Assembly: GCA_039707465.1 (NCBI GenBank)
Contig: CM077648.1
Span: 71,939,619 to 72,003,618, forward strand
DNA from: Rhabdophis nuchalis
Lineage: Eukaryota > Chordata > Lepidosauria > Squamata > Natricidae
DNA length: 64,000 nt
Direction of reading: 5' to 3'
Under the pieces are notes generated by a model. That model did not search any database and was not told the origin of the DNA. It saw only the letters and a list, made by a program, of their open reading frames with translations. Made by a program: the position numbers and the translations under genes. This document shows positions 1-11,045 of this stretch, in pieces. The stretch's first letter is position 1. Every line of letters begins with the position of its first letter.

Positions 1-2094
1 ATCTTCTAGCAGATCCTAGTTAATAGCCAGGATTCAAAATATCTGAAGTGAAAGAGAGAATGGTAGTCTCAGGCTTGGAATAAGGTCAGTTCTAACATGG
101 TTAAAATCCCTCCACTGTATATATAGTGTTTGCTCCTCCCACTCGGATCCACCCTTGGGTCCCATCCCACTTCATGTCACTTAGTGATGACACTAACACA
201 GAGTCCCAGCAAAAAGACGCAGCTACCCAAGCGTCCCCATCAGTCCCTATTGACTGGAACCAGGTAGGGAACATCCTGGCACCCAGTCACTCCATACCAG
301 TAACTCCATGCCAGCTAGCTGGTAACCCATGGCCATCTAGCAGCAGACAGCATTCTCTCTCCATTCAAAGGCTCCTGGACTGGCGCGCTATTGATGATGC
401 GACACCCCTTGAATTGGCACACTAGAGACACGCCAGCCAGCTGGGAGTTCCCTGGCACAGCATGCCAGCAAAACCATGCCAATCAGCTGGAGCCTCTCGA
501 GCAGCCCAGAAGCATGAGAATTGATGAGCTGAAGAACCAACAAGACAGGGACCAGGAGGAGGTGATAGATGAAGAGAGATCCCCGCAAATGGCAGCCCTG
601 GTGATCCGAGGGCTGACATACCACCCTCCTACCACTGGGATGACATCTGGAAGGCAAAGCACATAGTTAGCACCATTCCACCCTGGTTTACCTGGACAGC
701 AGCGATGGACTGAGCCACCAAGTGGGGGCGCTCACATCCAAAGATCACACTCATAAGGCCTCTGACAGGGGGTAACCCTTCCACAACACCAGTTACTGTA
801 GGAGACCCCTATGCTGACGAGAGTCCAATATTTGGTCTATTTCATAGTGCCACTCACCCCTCACCTGGACCGGTCGGAATGCCTGGGCTGGCATCTTCTC
901 AATATTTGTAGGCTAACCTTGCCTAATTTGCCTCATCAGTTTGTGTTATATCATAACTGCAACTTTATTAGACAACCTCTGTTAATTATACAGGCTGGGA
1001 AACTCAGGATCTGTAATTCAAATACATTTGGGTATAGTAGATTAGGAAAGATGGTTATAGATAGATGTTTGTAGGAAACACAGATGTTCTGTGTGCCTGA
1101 TGTTGCAGCAATTTTGTGTTCCTGATTGTTATCACTTGTTCTCTTAATCACTGCCCCCAAGCCTACCCTCACTTTCTTAGAGCCTTTTAGACAAACCTTG
1201 CTCCTCTTTCTGGCTACAGCATTGGTAGTGAGAGGAAAGGACTGGAGTTTTTGTTACCTCTTCAGGGAATAGTACACATAGTATACTGATTTTGTGGTAA
1301 TAGATACTAGATTGCACATGTCATTGTATGTGTAAATATAGGTACATAAAATAGGCTGTAGGAGCTGATTAATGGTTTTTTGCCTTGACCTCTGAAAACT
1401 GCAAGTACTGCTCAATGAAAGTGTTGAAAGAAGGCTTATGAAGAGTAACTGGTTTCCTACCTTTAGACTCTAATTTGCTCAGAGACTTTTCTTTATTTAT
1501 TGAGTGGAAATAGTTGTGTGAGCCTTATCAGCATGAATGAACCTCAGATCTTGCTTTTAAAAAAAAGAGAATGAGATAGTTCGTTGGGTAATTCAGTTAC
1601 AAAGGTTAAAGAGGGGTTTATCAGGCATCGGAAAGTGATTATGAAAGAGGATAAAATCCAAACAGAGTGTATGCAAAGATAAGGTTAATAAACAAAACTT
1701 CTTTGTTTCTTTCCATAGTGTCCAGGGACAACTCTGCCTCAGAGTTAAGAAACGTATACCAAACAACTCAGTGGTTTATATTATTTACCCTCTTTGGGCT
1801 GTCACAGAAAAAAATGGCTTAACCAAAATAAACTTGGGTTTTCAAGCCAGTCTTTAAATCAAGGTATACATAGTCACAACAGTGGAAATTGTTGTATAAT
1901 TTTTAAAGTAGGTATAGTGTAGCTAGAGCAGATGCATGGATTAAGCATTAGTTTGGGTTCATTCTCTCACCTGCATCCTAACATCCTATCAGTAGAGTTC
2001 AGAATTTTGCTTTGTGGATGCTTGATTCAGGGCATATTAATCATGTCAGTGCCGTTCCTGTCACTGTAGCTTCTTTTGCAGCACAAACTATTGT
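1..2094. other. Unassigned AT-rich stretch with short open frames
   Basis: I recognise no gene or repeat family here. Bases 126-760 are less AT-rich than the rest and carry overlapping frames of 99 and 91 codons with many Q, P and S codons; they could be a decayed retroelement gag-like segment, but no diagnostic motif such as a zinc knuckle is visible. Bases 761-2094 are AT-rich with no long frame, no clear inverted repeat and no SINE promoter boxes. Confidence 0.3.
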
Positions 2095-2155
2095 TTATGT
2101 TTATTGGATTTGTATCCCGCCCTATCTCCCCGAAGGGACTCAGGGCGGCACACAG
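2095..2155 (-). repeat. 3' tail fragment of a CR1/L3-type LINE
   Basis: Read on the minus strand, this short stretch has the order seen at the 3' ends of the large LINEs here: a CGCCCTGAGTCC block, a GGGAGATAGGGCGGG block, then ATACAAAT and an A-rich end. It lies directly upstream of LINE copy A in opposite orientation. Its roughly 60 bp length fits an extremely 5'-truncated insertion. Confidence 0.55.
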
Positions 2156-3166
2156 GCAAATATGAGATGAGCTTGCGCATGCGCGAAGAATGGCGGCTCT
2201 GTGCTGAACGCGGCTAGACCTGAGGGGTCTTTTGGCCCTGGGGGACATTGCCAGCCCTCTTTATCCATCAATGAGGGCTGGCCCGGCAAGTTGGTCCGCT
2301 CGCCGTCACGCCAGGTGCACTCGGCTCGCGGAGAGTGTGACAGGCGAGGCGAGCTCTTAGCGGCAAGTTGCAGGTGCTCCGGAGCTTTGGAGCGGCCCTG
2401 GCGTCCTTGCTGGAGCCCTGGTGCGGCTGGAGAGGAGGTAGGCCCGGCGTCCTGGGCAAAGATGGAGGAGGCCGGGCCGGGTGTGGGTTGAACATCTGGC
2501 CGCGCGGGAAGGCCAGCTGGCCGCGCGGCCTCCACCCGGCCTGTGCGGTCCCTGCCCGACCCGTCCCGATTCGGGTCTGGTCATGGAGCGAGGGATGAGG
2601 TTAGGACGGAGGCAAGGACGGATTGGTGAACAAACGGGCCGAGGAGTGGAGAGGCGGGATGAGGAGTTAAGGACCCAAGGATGAGGTCGAGGAGTGGAGG
2701 AACGGACTGACCAACCCTGGGACCGAGGAGATAGGAAAGCAGAGAGGGCTGTAAGGCCCTTGGAAGATCTCTGGAGGGCCGAACGTGGAGGCGATGGCAA
2801 CCGTTCCGGACTGGGCCGAGTGATTATCATCTAGCCTTGTGAAATACTATGCAGCCCAGAACGTTTGCGGCCTGTGAGGCCTAAGAGGCAGAGGAAGAGG
2901 CGGAAGAGGAGCCCGAGTTAAAGACTGATGAATTGGGCCGCTAAATTGAACGTTAGCCTCCATCTACTCCCCCCCCCCCGCTGGATAGATTGCTTCCACC
3001 CCACCTGAACTACCTGCCGCACTTTATCATCTATCTTATTATATGCTTTTAAGCTTGCTGTTTTAATCTTAGACGTGAAATGTATCTTGGGCAATCCCCC
3101 CCTTCCCCTTTTAGAACCAGTGCCATTTGTTATGCTATTGTCGTACTCCAGAACAGAGCTCCTAGA

Positions 3167-3192
3167 CCTGCGAGAGTCTCTCCTCTCGCAGG
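3167..3192 (+). promoter_or_regulatory. Conserved 5' UTR stem-loop of the LINE
   Basis: The arms CCTGCGAGAG and CTCTCGCAGG are perfect 10-bp complements around a 6-base loop, about 260 bases before the coding frame. The same hairpin recurs at the matching place in copies C (24808-24834) and F (62338-62363). Conservation of the stem in copies whose coding regions have decayed suggests a structural role in the RNA, for example translation or ribonucleoprotein assembly. The role is inference; the pairing is seen directly. Confidence 0.7.
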
Positions 3193-3452
3193 TATGGCCC
3201 CCCTGTCTATCTGGGGCCCACCTCGAGGATGGATTGCTAGATGCAGAGAGGTGGGCTAGGCGCAAGCTCAGGGGGGTTTTATCAAAAATTTTAATCAGGA
3301 TTTTAAGGGGTTCCAGGGTTGGGGGAGGGTTAGCCAGTCGGGTGTGGGACATGCTATAGGGCCAGCCGGCGGAAGTAGGGAAACGGAAAGAGTCACTGAG
3401 GGGTGGGGGTGGGGAGGTCGTTCCCAATGAGGGTTTTTCCATCAGATCGGTC

Positions 3453-6400
3453 TTGGGAAGGGGCAGGGACGGGGAGAGACCGAGAGTTCACCATCGGTTG
3501 GAGGATCGTGACCGTTGGTTACAGGAGGTCAGGTGCTCCAATCCTCGGTGCTCCCTTCGCAGGCTAGGAGGGCAGGGTTCACAGAGCCGGGGCCCTAGGC
3601 TGATGTTGTATAACGCCAGGTCCGTGGTGAATAAAGCCCCCCTCATTAATGACCTTGTGTCAGAGGGGGACCCGGACCTGGTGGGCATAACGGAGACCTG
3701 GTTGGGCCACGAGGGAGGTCTGCCCCTCGTGGAAATGTGCCCACCAGGCTACTGTACCTTCCATCAGCCTCGGGCCCTAGGTAGGGGTGGGGGGGTGGCG
3801 ATTATGGTTAAGGAAGGTCTCGAGCCAAGGGAGACCACTGTACCACAGACGACCGGGTGTGAGTCCCTCTTCGTGAAGTGGGCCCTGGGGTGGCAGATGG
3901 GCGTGCTGGTTGTATACCTGGCTCCCCGCTATATAACAGCAGCCCTGCCTGAGCTCCTGGAGGTGGTGGCCGGGATGGTGGTTGATACCCCCAGACTAAT
4001 GGTCATAGGGGATTTCAACCTGCCATCTGCTGGCGAGACCTCCGAGGTAGCTCGGGAGTTCGTGGCCTCCATGATGGCCATGGACCTGACCCAAGTAGTT
4101 CTTGGCCCCACTCACGAGGGAGGACACACCCTGGATCTAATTTTCGTCTCGGGTCAGTGGAGGAGTGATCTGGGATTAGGGGATTTAGTCATCACACCCT
4201 TGTCATGGACAGATCACGCTCTCCTCCGGCTGGACTTTCCAATCGTCACACCCCACCGCGGGGAGGCGGAACCTGAGAGCACAAGATGGTTCCGCCCCAG
4301 GCGCCTGATGGACCCAGAAAGGTTCCAGAGGGAGCTTGGGCCAGTACCTGTGTCCTTGCCCCACGACTCGACTGAGGACATAGTGGCCGCATGGTATAGT
4401 GCGGCCACGGGGGCCTTGGACCGAGTCGCGCCCTTGCGGCCTCTCACGTGGCGCCAAATCACCCAGGCTCCTTGGTTCTCCGAGGAGCTGAGGGAGATGA
4501 AACGCCACAAGAGATGCCTAGAGAGTAGGTGTAGATCCTCTCGATCTGAATCCGACCGAACACTAGTGAGAGCCTATATTAGGACTTACTTGGTGGCGAT
4601 TAGAGTGGCCAAACGTGAGTACTGTGCCACTTTTATAGCATCCGAAGAGAACCGCCCTGCCGCCCTGTTTGGGGTAACCCGCTCCCTTCTTCAACAGAGG
4701 CCGCGGGAAGCCCCGTTGCAGGGTAGAGCAGAGGAATTTGGTGTATACCTGCAGGAGAAAATCGCTCAGATCCGGAGCGAGTTGCCCTCCACTGAAACTA
4801 GTCCAGTCAGATTGTCCGATGCTGGTCTTGAGTCAACATCTTGGGAGGAGTTTGACTTTGTGACTACCGAGGATATGGACAGGTTGTCGAGGAGACTCAA
4901 GGCCACCACATGTTTATTGGACCCGTGTCCCTCCTGGCTTGTTCTGGCATCCTGGGAGGCTACGCGAGGCTGGCTCCAGGATATTGTGAACGCTTCTTTG
5001 AGTGAGGGGTATCTGCCTACTGCCTTGAAAGAGGCAGTGGTGAGACCCCTTCTCAAGAAGCCTTCCCTGGACCCAGCATTATTGGAAAATTACCGTCCGG
5101 TCTCCAACCTTCACTTTTTAGCGAAGGTTGTAGAGAATGTGGTGGCACAACAGTTTCCTCGGCACCTGGAGGAAATTGATTATCTAGACCTGCGCCAGTC
5201 CGGCTTCCGACCCGGTCACAGCACCGAGACGGCATTGGTCGCGTTGGTGGATGATCTCTGGAGGGCACGGGATAGAGGATGTTCCTCTATCCTGGTCCTA
5301 TTAGACCTCTCAGCGGCTTTTGATACCATTGACCATGGTATCCTATTGCACCGACTGGGGGGGTTGGGGGTGAGAGGCACCGTGTTACGGTGGTTCTCGT
5401 CCTACCTCTCTGGTCGGTCGCAATGTGTGTTGGCAGGAGGGCAGAGGTCGACCTTGAGACCCCTGATATGTGGGGTTCCTCAGGGGTCGATCCTCTCGCC
5501 CCTCCTGTTCAACACCTATATGAAGCTGCTGGGCGAGATCATCCGTGGTTTTGGGGTAGAATACCATCTGTACGCGGACGACACCCAGCTGTACATATCT
5601 ACCCCAAACCACCCCAACGATGCCGTTGAGGTGATGTCCCGGTGTTTGGAGGCTGTACGGGTCTGGATGGGTAGCAACAGACTCAAGCTCAACCCGTCCA
5701 AGACCGAGTGGCTGTGGTTTCCGGCACCCCGGTTCAGCCAGTTAAGTTCAACACTGGCCATTGGGGGCGAAATATTGGCCCCCGTGGAGAGGGCGTGCAA
5801 TTTGGGTGTCCTCCTGGACTCCCGGCTGTCCATGGAGGATCATGTGACAGCCGTGGCCAGGGGGGCGTTTTACCAGGTACGCCTGGTACGCCAATTGCGC
5901 CCCTTACTGGACCGGGTTGCCCTTCGCACGGTCACTCAAGCACTCGTGACGTCTAGGCTGGACTATTGTAACGCTCTCTACGTGGGGCTTCCCTTGAGGT
6001 GCACTCAGAGGTTACAGCTAGTCCAGAATGCAGCCGCGCGGGTCGTCATGGGAGCCACAAGGCAGTCCCACATAACACCTCTCCTGCACGAGCTGCACTG
6101 GCTACTTGTGGCCTTTCGGGTGCGCTTCAAGGTGTTAACCACCAACTTTAAACCGCTCAATGGCTCGGGGCCTAGCTATATGCGAGACCGTCTCCTGCCC
6201 CATACATCCCTTAGACCGATCCGCTCCCATAGGGAGGGCCTACTCTGGGTGCCGTCGGCCGGGCAATGCCGGTTGGCGACACCTAGGAAAAGGGCCTTCT
6301 CTGTGGCGGGCCCAACCCTCTGGAACGACCTGCCCCCTGAACTCCGTACCACCTCGGACCTCCGCCTTTTCCGCCGGCGTCTTAAAATGCATTTATTCCA

Positions 6401-6458
6401 ACAAGCCGGCCTAGAATACCCACCCGATATGGACTTTTTAGTTATAAATTTTAATTAG
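3453..6458 (+). CDS. LINE ORF2-type protein: endonuclease plus reverse transcriptase
   Basis: Single frame of 1001 codons for the enzyme that nicks target DNA and copies the LINE RNA at the nick. The apurinic-type endonuclease occupies about residues 50-270, with NARSVVNK near 54-61, ITETWL at 79-84, GDFNLP at 186-191 and SWTDH at 251-255. The reverse transcriptase spans about 520-800, with LLKKPSLDP, FRPGHSTETAL, LDLSAAFDTIDH from 617, GVPQGS from 674 and YADD at 707-710; catalytic aspartates are present. The C-terminal 200 residues match the thumb and tail region of CR1/L2-type proteins. Start is uncertain: the frame is open from 3360, has TTG at 3453, and its first ATG (3603) is at the edge of the endonuclease. 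Copy C has an ATG (24602, minus) where copy A reads AATGAG, so the native start may be lost here. No separate ORF1 gene is evident. Confidence 0.85.
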   Translation: MGRGRDGERPRVHHRLEDRDRWLQEVRCSNPRCSLRRLGGQGSQSRGPRLMLYNARSVVNKAPLINDLVSEGDPDLVGITETWLGHEGGLPLVEMCPPGYCTFHQPRALGRGGGVAIMVKEGLEPRETTVPQTTGCESLFVKWALGWQMGVLVVYLAPRYITAALPELLEVVAGMVVDTPRLMVIGDFNLPSAGETSEVAREFVASMMAMDLTQVVLGPTHEGGHTLDLIFVSGQWRSDLGLGDLVITPLSWTDHALLRLDFPIVTPHRGEAEPESTRWFRPRRLMDPERFQRELGPVPVSLPHDSTEDIVAAWYSAATGALDRVAPLRPLTWRQITQAPWFSEELREMKRHKRCLESRCRSSRSESDRTLVRAYIRTYLVAIRVAKREYCATFIASEENRPAALFGVTRSLLQQRPREAPLQGRAEEFGVYLQEKIAQIRSELPSTETSPVRLSDAGLESTSWEEFDFVTTEDMDRLSRRLKATTCLLDPCPSWLVLASWEATRGWLQDIVNASLSEGYLPTALKEAVVRPLLKKPSLDPALLENYRPVSNLHFLAKVVENVVAQQFPRHLEEIDYLDLRQSGFRPGHSTETALVALVDDLWRARDRGCSSILVLLDLSAAFDTIDHGILLHRLGGLGVRGTVLRWFSSYLSGRSQCVLAGGQRSTLRPLICGVPQGSILSPLLFNTYMKLLGEIIRGFGVEYHLYADDTQLYISTPNHPNDAVEVMSRCLEAVRVWMGSNRLKLNPSKTEWLWFPAPRFSQLSSTLAIGGEILAPVERACNLGVLLDSRLSMEDHVTAVARGAFYQVRLVRQLRPLLDRVALRTVTQALVTSRLDYCNALYVGLPLRCTQRLQLVQNAAARVVMGATRQSHITPLLHELHWLLVAFRVRFKVLTTNFKPLNGSGPSYMRDRLLPHTSLRPIRSHREGLLWVPSAGQCRLATPRKRAFSVAGPTLWNDLPPELRTTSDLRLFRRRLKMHLFQQAGLEYPPDMDFLVINFN

Positions 6459-6617
6459 AGGATTGTAAAATGTTTTAGCACGGGGTAATTTAATTTAATT
6501 GGGTTTCAATAATTAGCTTATTTATGTATGTATGTTCTGATTTTTAATTTTCCTGTGCGCCGTCCTGGGTCCTTTTGTAGGAGAAGGGCGGGGTATAAAT
6601 TTAATTAAAAAAAAAAA

Positions 6618-9600
6618 ATTAAAAACAATTCAAAACAATACAAAATACAATATCACTACAATAAAAATATATTAAATTTAAACCCGTGCTCAAAACATCT
6701 TTAAACCCTTAATAAAATCCCCACAATTTGTTAATAAAGTCTAAGCCAGGCCAGCAAGATGGAAAAAGTGAGTTTTAAGCTCCCGGCGAAAGAGGCGCAG
6801 GTCTGTGATGGTACGAATGTTGGGGGGTAGGTCGTTCCAGAGAGCCGGACCCGCCACAGAGAAGGCCCTTGCCCTGGGGCCGCCAGCCGGTATTGGCCAG
6901 CAGACGGCACCCTGAGGAGGCCCTCCCTGTGCGAGCGTATGTGGTAGGAGGCGGTCTCGCAAATACCCAGGTCCCGTGCCATGGAACGCTTTAAAGATGG
7001 TTATCAATACCTTGAAGTGCACCCGGAAGGCCACAGGCAGCCAGTGCAGCTCACGCAGGAGAGGTGTTATATGGGAGTATCGAGAGACTCCCAAGATCCC
7101 CCGCGCAGCTGCATTCTGTACTAGCTGGAGCCTCCGGGTGCACCCCAAGGGGAGCCCCATGTAGAGAGCATTGCAGTAGTCTAGGCGGGATGTCATGAGG
7201 GCTTGAGTGACTGTGCGAAGGGAGTCCTGATCTAGAAAGGGGCGCAACTGGCGTATCAAGCGAACCTGATAAAAAGCCCCCCTTGCCACGGCCGTTATAT
7301 GGTCATCTAAGGACAGCCGCGAGTCCAGGAGGACACCCAAGTTGCGAGCCCTTTTCGCGGGGGCTAATGACTCGCCCCTGATAGCCAGCTGGCTATATCG
7401 GGACGCTGGAAACCACAGCCACTCGATCTTGGACGGGTTGAGTCGGAGCCTTTTCCTCCCCATCCAGACCCACACGGCCTCCAAACACTGGGACATCACA
7501 TCAACGGCATCGTTGGAGTGTTTAGGGGTAGAGATGTACAGCTGGGTGTCATCGGCGTACTGATGGTACTCTATCCCAAAACCACGGATGATCTCGCCCA
7601 GCGGCTTCATATAGGTGTTGAACAGGAGAGGCGAGAGAACCGACCCCTGAGGCATCCCACAAGTGAGGGGCCTCGGTGCCGATCTCTGCCCCCCTGCTAA
7701 CACAAGTTGAGACTGGCCGGAGAGATAGGAGCAGAACCACCGCAAAACGGTGCCTCCCATTCCTAACCCCTCCAGCCGGCACAACAGGATACATCATGGT
7801 CGATGGTATCGAAAGCCGCTGAGAGGTCTAATAGGACTAGGATAGAGGAATGACCTCAATCCCGAGCCCGCCAGAGATCATCAACCAATGCGACCAATGC
7901 CGTCTCCATGCTGTGTCCAGGTCGGAAGCCGGACTGGCGCTGGTCTAGATAGATAGTTTCCTCCAGGTGCCGGGGAAACTGATATGCCACCACACTCTCA
8001 ACAACCTTCGCAAGAAAGGGAAGGTTGGAGACCGGACGATAATTAATCAACACTGCTGGGTCCAGGGAAGGCTTCTTGAGGAGGGGTCTCACCACCGCCT
8101 CTTTCAAGGCGGCCGGCAAGAACCCCTCACTCAAGGAAGCGTTCACTATTTCCTGGAGCCAGCCTTGTGTAACCTCCTGGGAGGCCAGTACCAGCCAGGA
8201 GGGACACGGGTCCAATAAACATGTGGTGGCATTCAAGCGCCCCAGCAACCTGTCCATGTCATCTGGAGTCACAGGGTCGAACTCTTCCCATAAAATGGTC
8301 TCAAGACCTGCCTCCGTCCGTCCCCCCAGACTAACTTCACTGGAGACCAACTCGTCCCGAATCTGAGCGATTTTATCCTGCAGATACTGTCCAAATTCCT
8401 CTGCACAACCCTGTAAAGGAGCTTCCCACTGCCTCTGTTGGAGAAGGGAGCGGTTCACCCTAAACAGGGCGGCAGGGCGGTTATCTGCGGATGCAATGAG
8501 GGTGGCTAGATAGTTACGTCTTGCCACTCTCATCGCCATTTCATTTCATTTTTCATTTTATTCGATTTATATACCGCCCTATTTTCACCTAAAAGGGACT
8601 CAGGGCAGTATATAAATCCTCAAATGGGACCTAGAACGTGTCCGGTCGGATTCGGAGCGAGTGGATCTCCAGATGCTCTCTAGGCGTCTCTTACGGCGCT
8701 TCATCACCCTCAGCTCCTCGGAAAACCAAGGGGCCAGGGTGGATCGGCGCCGTGTGAGAGGCCCCAAGGGCGCGACCCGGTCCAGGGCCCCAGCAGTCGC
8801 ACTATTCCATGTGGCTACTAGGTCCTCAGTCGAGTCGCGGGTCAGGGGCACAGGCATTGGCCCAAGCTCCGTCAGGAACCTCTCCAGGTCCATCAGGTGC
8901 CTGGAGAGGAACCATCTAGGAGTCTCCGGTTCAGCCTCCCCGCGGTGGAGTGTAGCGGTTGGAAAGTCCAGCCGAAGGAGAAAGTGATCTGTCCATGACA
9001 GGGGTGTAATGGCTAAATCCCCTATTCCCAGATCACTAGTCCACTGGCCGTAGACAAAAATTAGATCCAGCATGTGACCCCCGGTGTGAGTGGGACCGTG
9101 AACTACTTGGGTCAGGTCCATGGCTGTCATGGAGGCCATGAACTCCCAAGCCACCTCCGACGTTTCGCCTGCCGATGGCAGATTGAAATCCCCCATGACT
9201 AAAAGCCTGGGGGTATCAACTGCCACCTCGGCTATTACATCTAGGAGCTCGGGCAGGGCTGCTGAAGTGTAGCAGGGAGCCAAGTACACGATCAGCAAAC
9301 CCAACTGCCTCCCCGGACCCCACTTCACAAACAGGGATTCACAGCCGGCTGTCTGCGGCACAGCAGTCTCCCTCGGTTCTAGGCTCTCCTTCAAAATAAC
9401 CGCCACCCTGACCCCGGGCCCTAGGCTGATGAAACGCTTGGTAACCCGGTGGGCACATTTCAACAAGGGGGACTCCCCCCTCATGGCCCAACCAGGTCTC
9501 CGTAATACCTGCCAGTTCCGGGCCCTCCTCCAGGACCAAGTCATGGATAAGGGGAGCCTTGTTGGTGATGGACCTGGCGTTGCATAACATCAGCCTAGGA

Positions 9601-9860
9601 CCCGGGCCCTGTGCACCCAAACCTCCTGGGATGCGAGAAATGCTCTGGGGACTGGAGTGCGCAACCACCTGTAAGCAGCGGGTGCGCGCTCCCATAGATT
9701 GACATTGTCCCCCGCTCACGCCATACCTACCTCTCCCAAAGACTGTCCTGATAATATGGCTCTCTATTGAACTGACCACTAATACCCCCTTAGTGTCGGA
9801 CTCAGCATCCTCCTCGTCGGGGCTAAGGGTCGGCCTGGATTTCCCGATAGTGGATTACTG
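6618..9860 (-). mobile_element. CR1/L3-type LINE, copy B, defective
   Basis: Second LINE of the family, on the minus strand, abutting the end of copy A so the two share about 3 kb of sequence in inverted orientation. It covers the 3' UTR, the coding region and a short piece of 5' UTR near 9780-9860. Coding fragments lie at 6741-7784 (RT C-terminal part, with YADDTQLYIS and GMPQGS), 7856-8539 (linker and early RT), 8600-9544 (endonuclease) and 9339-9779 (N-terminus with NARSITNK and ITETWL). Frameshifts separate the fragments near 7800 and 9400, and a short insertion interrupts the frame at 8541-8612. It cannot encode an intact enzyme. Confidence 0.85.
8541..8612 (-). repeat. Very short LINE 3'-end insertion inside copy B
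   Basis: About 72 bp breaks the endonuclease-RT linker of copy B. On the minus strand it reads CTGCCCTGAGTCC, then AGGGCGGTATATAAAT, then an A/T-rich end: the last few dozen bases of the same type of LINE. The copy B reading frame resumes cleanly on both sides (AHLR-type before, MRVARR after), so this is an insertion and not divergence. Confidence 0.6.
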
Positions 9861-10544
9861 GGAGAAGAATTTCTTTGTTAATGTGTAGACTCCCAATAAG
9901 TTTTCTGCCAAGACTTCAGCTATTGTTCTTTTACTTATTAATCATGTTTACCAAAGTTTGAGAAGATACATATAAAACTAATTAAAATTAGGTTAAATCC
10001 AATACATTTCTTGTTGAAAAATACTGGCCTTGTTATGTTATTCAAAGGGAAGTGCAACTCCCAACTTTAAAAAACCCACCAAAAACCCTATGTGCTTGTA
10101 CTCTAGATAACATATATAGAATGGGGCTGTTCTATTTCATTCTTACCTCAACAATCATCTAAAGTGGTTTAGTGACTGACCCAGATGTCCAGGTGGGCAT
10201 TAGGATTGGCATTTTTTAGCCTTAATTTTTACATAACAGCCTCACCACTATGATAACGTTTAATAGCAGTCTGGTTTTAAAAATAATGTTTAACAGTATA
10301 TTGCAGTCTAAGATGAAGAAATATTCTCTGTGGAGAACAGAAGGACAATGTATGAGTAGTGTAATAATTTGTAGTTATTTGGTTTGTACCAATAAATGGA
10401 TAAAAGATGAAACACCTGCTGTAGTATAGTCAGTTGTAAACTTGGGGATCCTTTGTGAACTACTCAATTTATAACATAATTTTCCTCAAGAATCATGCTG
10501 AACAATTATTTGAGTAGATTACCTTTTTGAAATACACACACACA
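9861..10544. other. AT-rich spacer, nothing recognised
   Basis: No long frame, inverted repeat or family-specific sequence seen. A short CA run lies near 10532-10550. Confidence 0.4.
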
Positions 10545-10775
10545 CACATTTATATTATTGTTTTTACAAATAACTTGTAAAACATTTATCACCTTCCTTC
10601 TCGTATTTTCCCCGCAAAAACAACTGTGCGAGGTGAGTTGAGCTAAAAGAGTGTGATTGAACCAAGATCATCCAAGATCATCACTGGCCTCTGTGACTAA
10701 GATGGGACTAGAACTTGCAGTATCTTGCTTTTTAGACCGGTGCCTTATCCACTAGATCAAGCTGGCTCTTGTTGC
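10545..10775 (-). repeat. Sauria-type tRNA-derived SINE, minus strand
   Basis: On the minus strand the sequence begins GAGCCAGCTTGATCTAGTGG, a degenerate tRNA box A region. A box B-like AAGTTCTAGTCCC follows, then a TCAGCTC-type central block, the TTGTTTTTGCGGGG-type conserved body and an AT-rich TTATTTGTAAAA end. This order matches the squamate SINE whose tail resembles BovB, the LINE presumed to mobilise it. The copy is diverged and both promoter boxes carry mismatches. Confidence 0.6.
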
Positions 10776-10964
10776 TACACTATAGAATATAAATAGCTTA
10801 TCCTCGAGCTAGGCTAGCATGATATATATTAATAATTGAGGAGGTATTTTATCTTTTCTTTTCTTTTGTTTCTTAAATATTATGATGCACCCAGAGAATA
10901 TGGAGATAAAACAATAATGCAATAGTAAAGTATTGTTAGCCTGAATATATAACATATAAATTAC

Positions 10965-11045
10965 GTGATACTGCCTTGAATGGGGCTGGACTAGAAGATC
11001 TCTAAGGTTCCTTCTAGCCCTATGGTTCTATGTTCTGTGATTGAG
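10965..11045 (+). repeat. CR1 LINE 3' tail fragment
   Basis: The block GGGCTGGACTAGAAGATC, followed by AAGGTTCCTTCTAGCCC and then ATGGTTCTATG TTCTGTGATT, is the classic end of CR1 elements (GGACTAGATGATC, then CCTTCCA, then ATTCTATG-type octamers). Only the last 80 bp survive, as expected for heavy 5' truncation. Confidence 0.7.

Larger units (their letters stand above)
2166..6617 (+). mobile_element. CR1/L3-type LINE, copy A, near full length
   Basis: A non-LTR retrotransposon with a GC-rich 5' region (from about 2166), one long endonuclease-reverse transcriptase frame, a 160-bp 3' UTR and a short AT-rich end. The 3' UTR ends in the GTCCTGGGTCC and AGAAGGGCGGGGTATAAAT blocks shared by the other copies in the window, then an A run. 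The 5' boundary is approximate: GC content jumps at about 2165, and the true start may lie inside 2166-2900. I found no certain target duplication, which is common in this clade. The coding frame has no stop, so this is the only copy of six in the window that could encode a working enzyme. It lies tail to tail with copy B. Confidence 0.85.

Noticed and set aside
2140..2830. Proline/arginine-rich frames on the minus strand
   Set aside because: They are GC-rich chance frames over the LINE copy A 5' region, with no motif.
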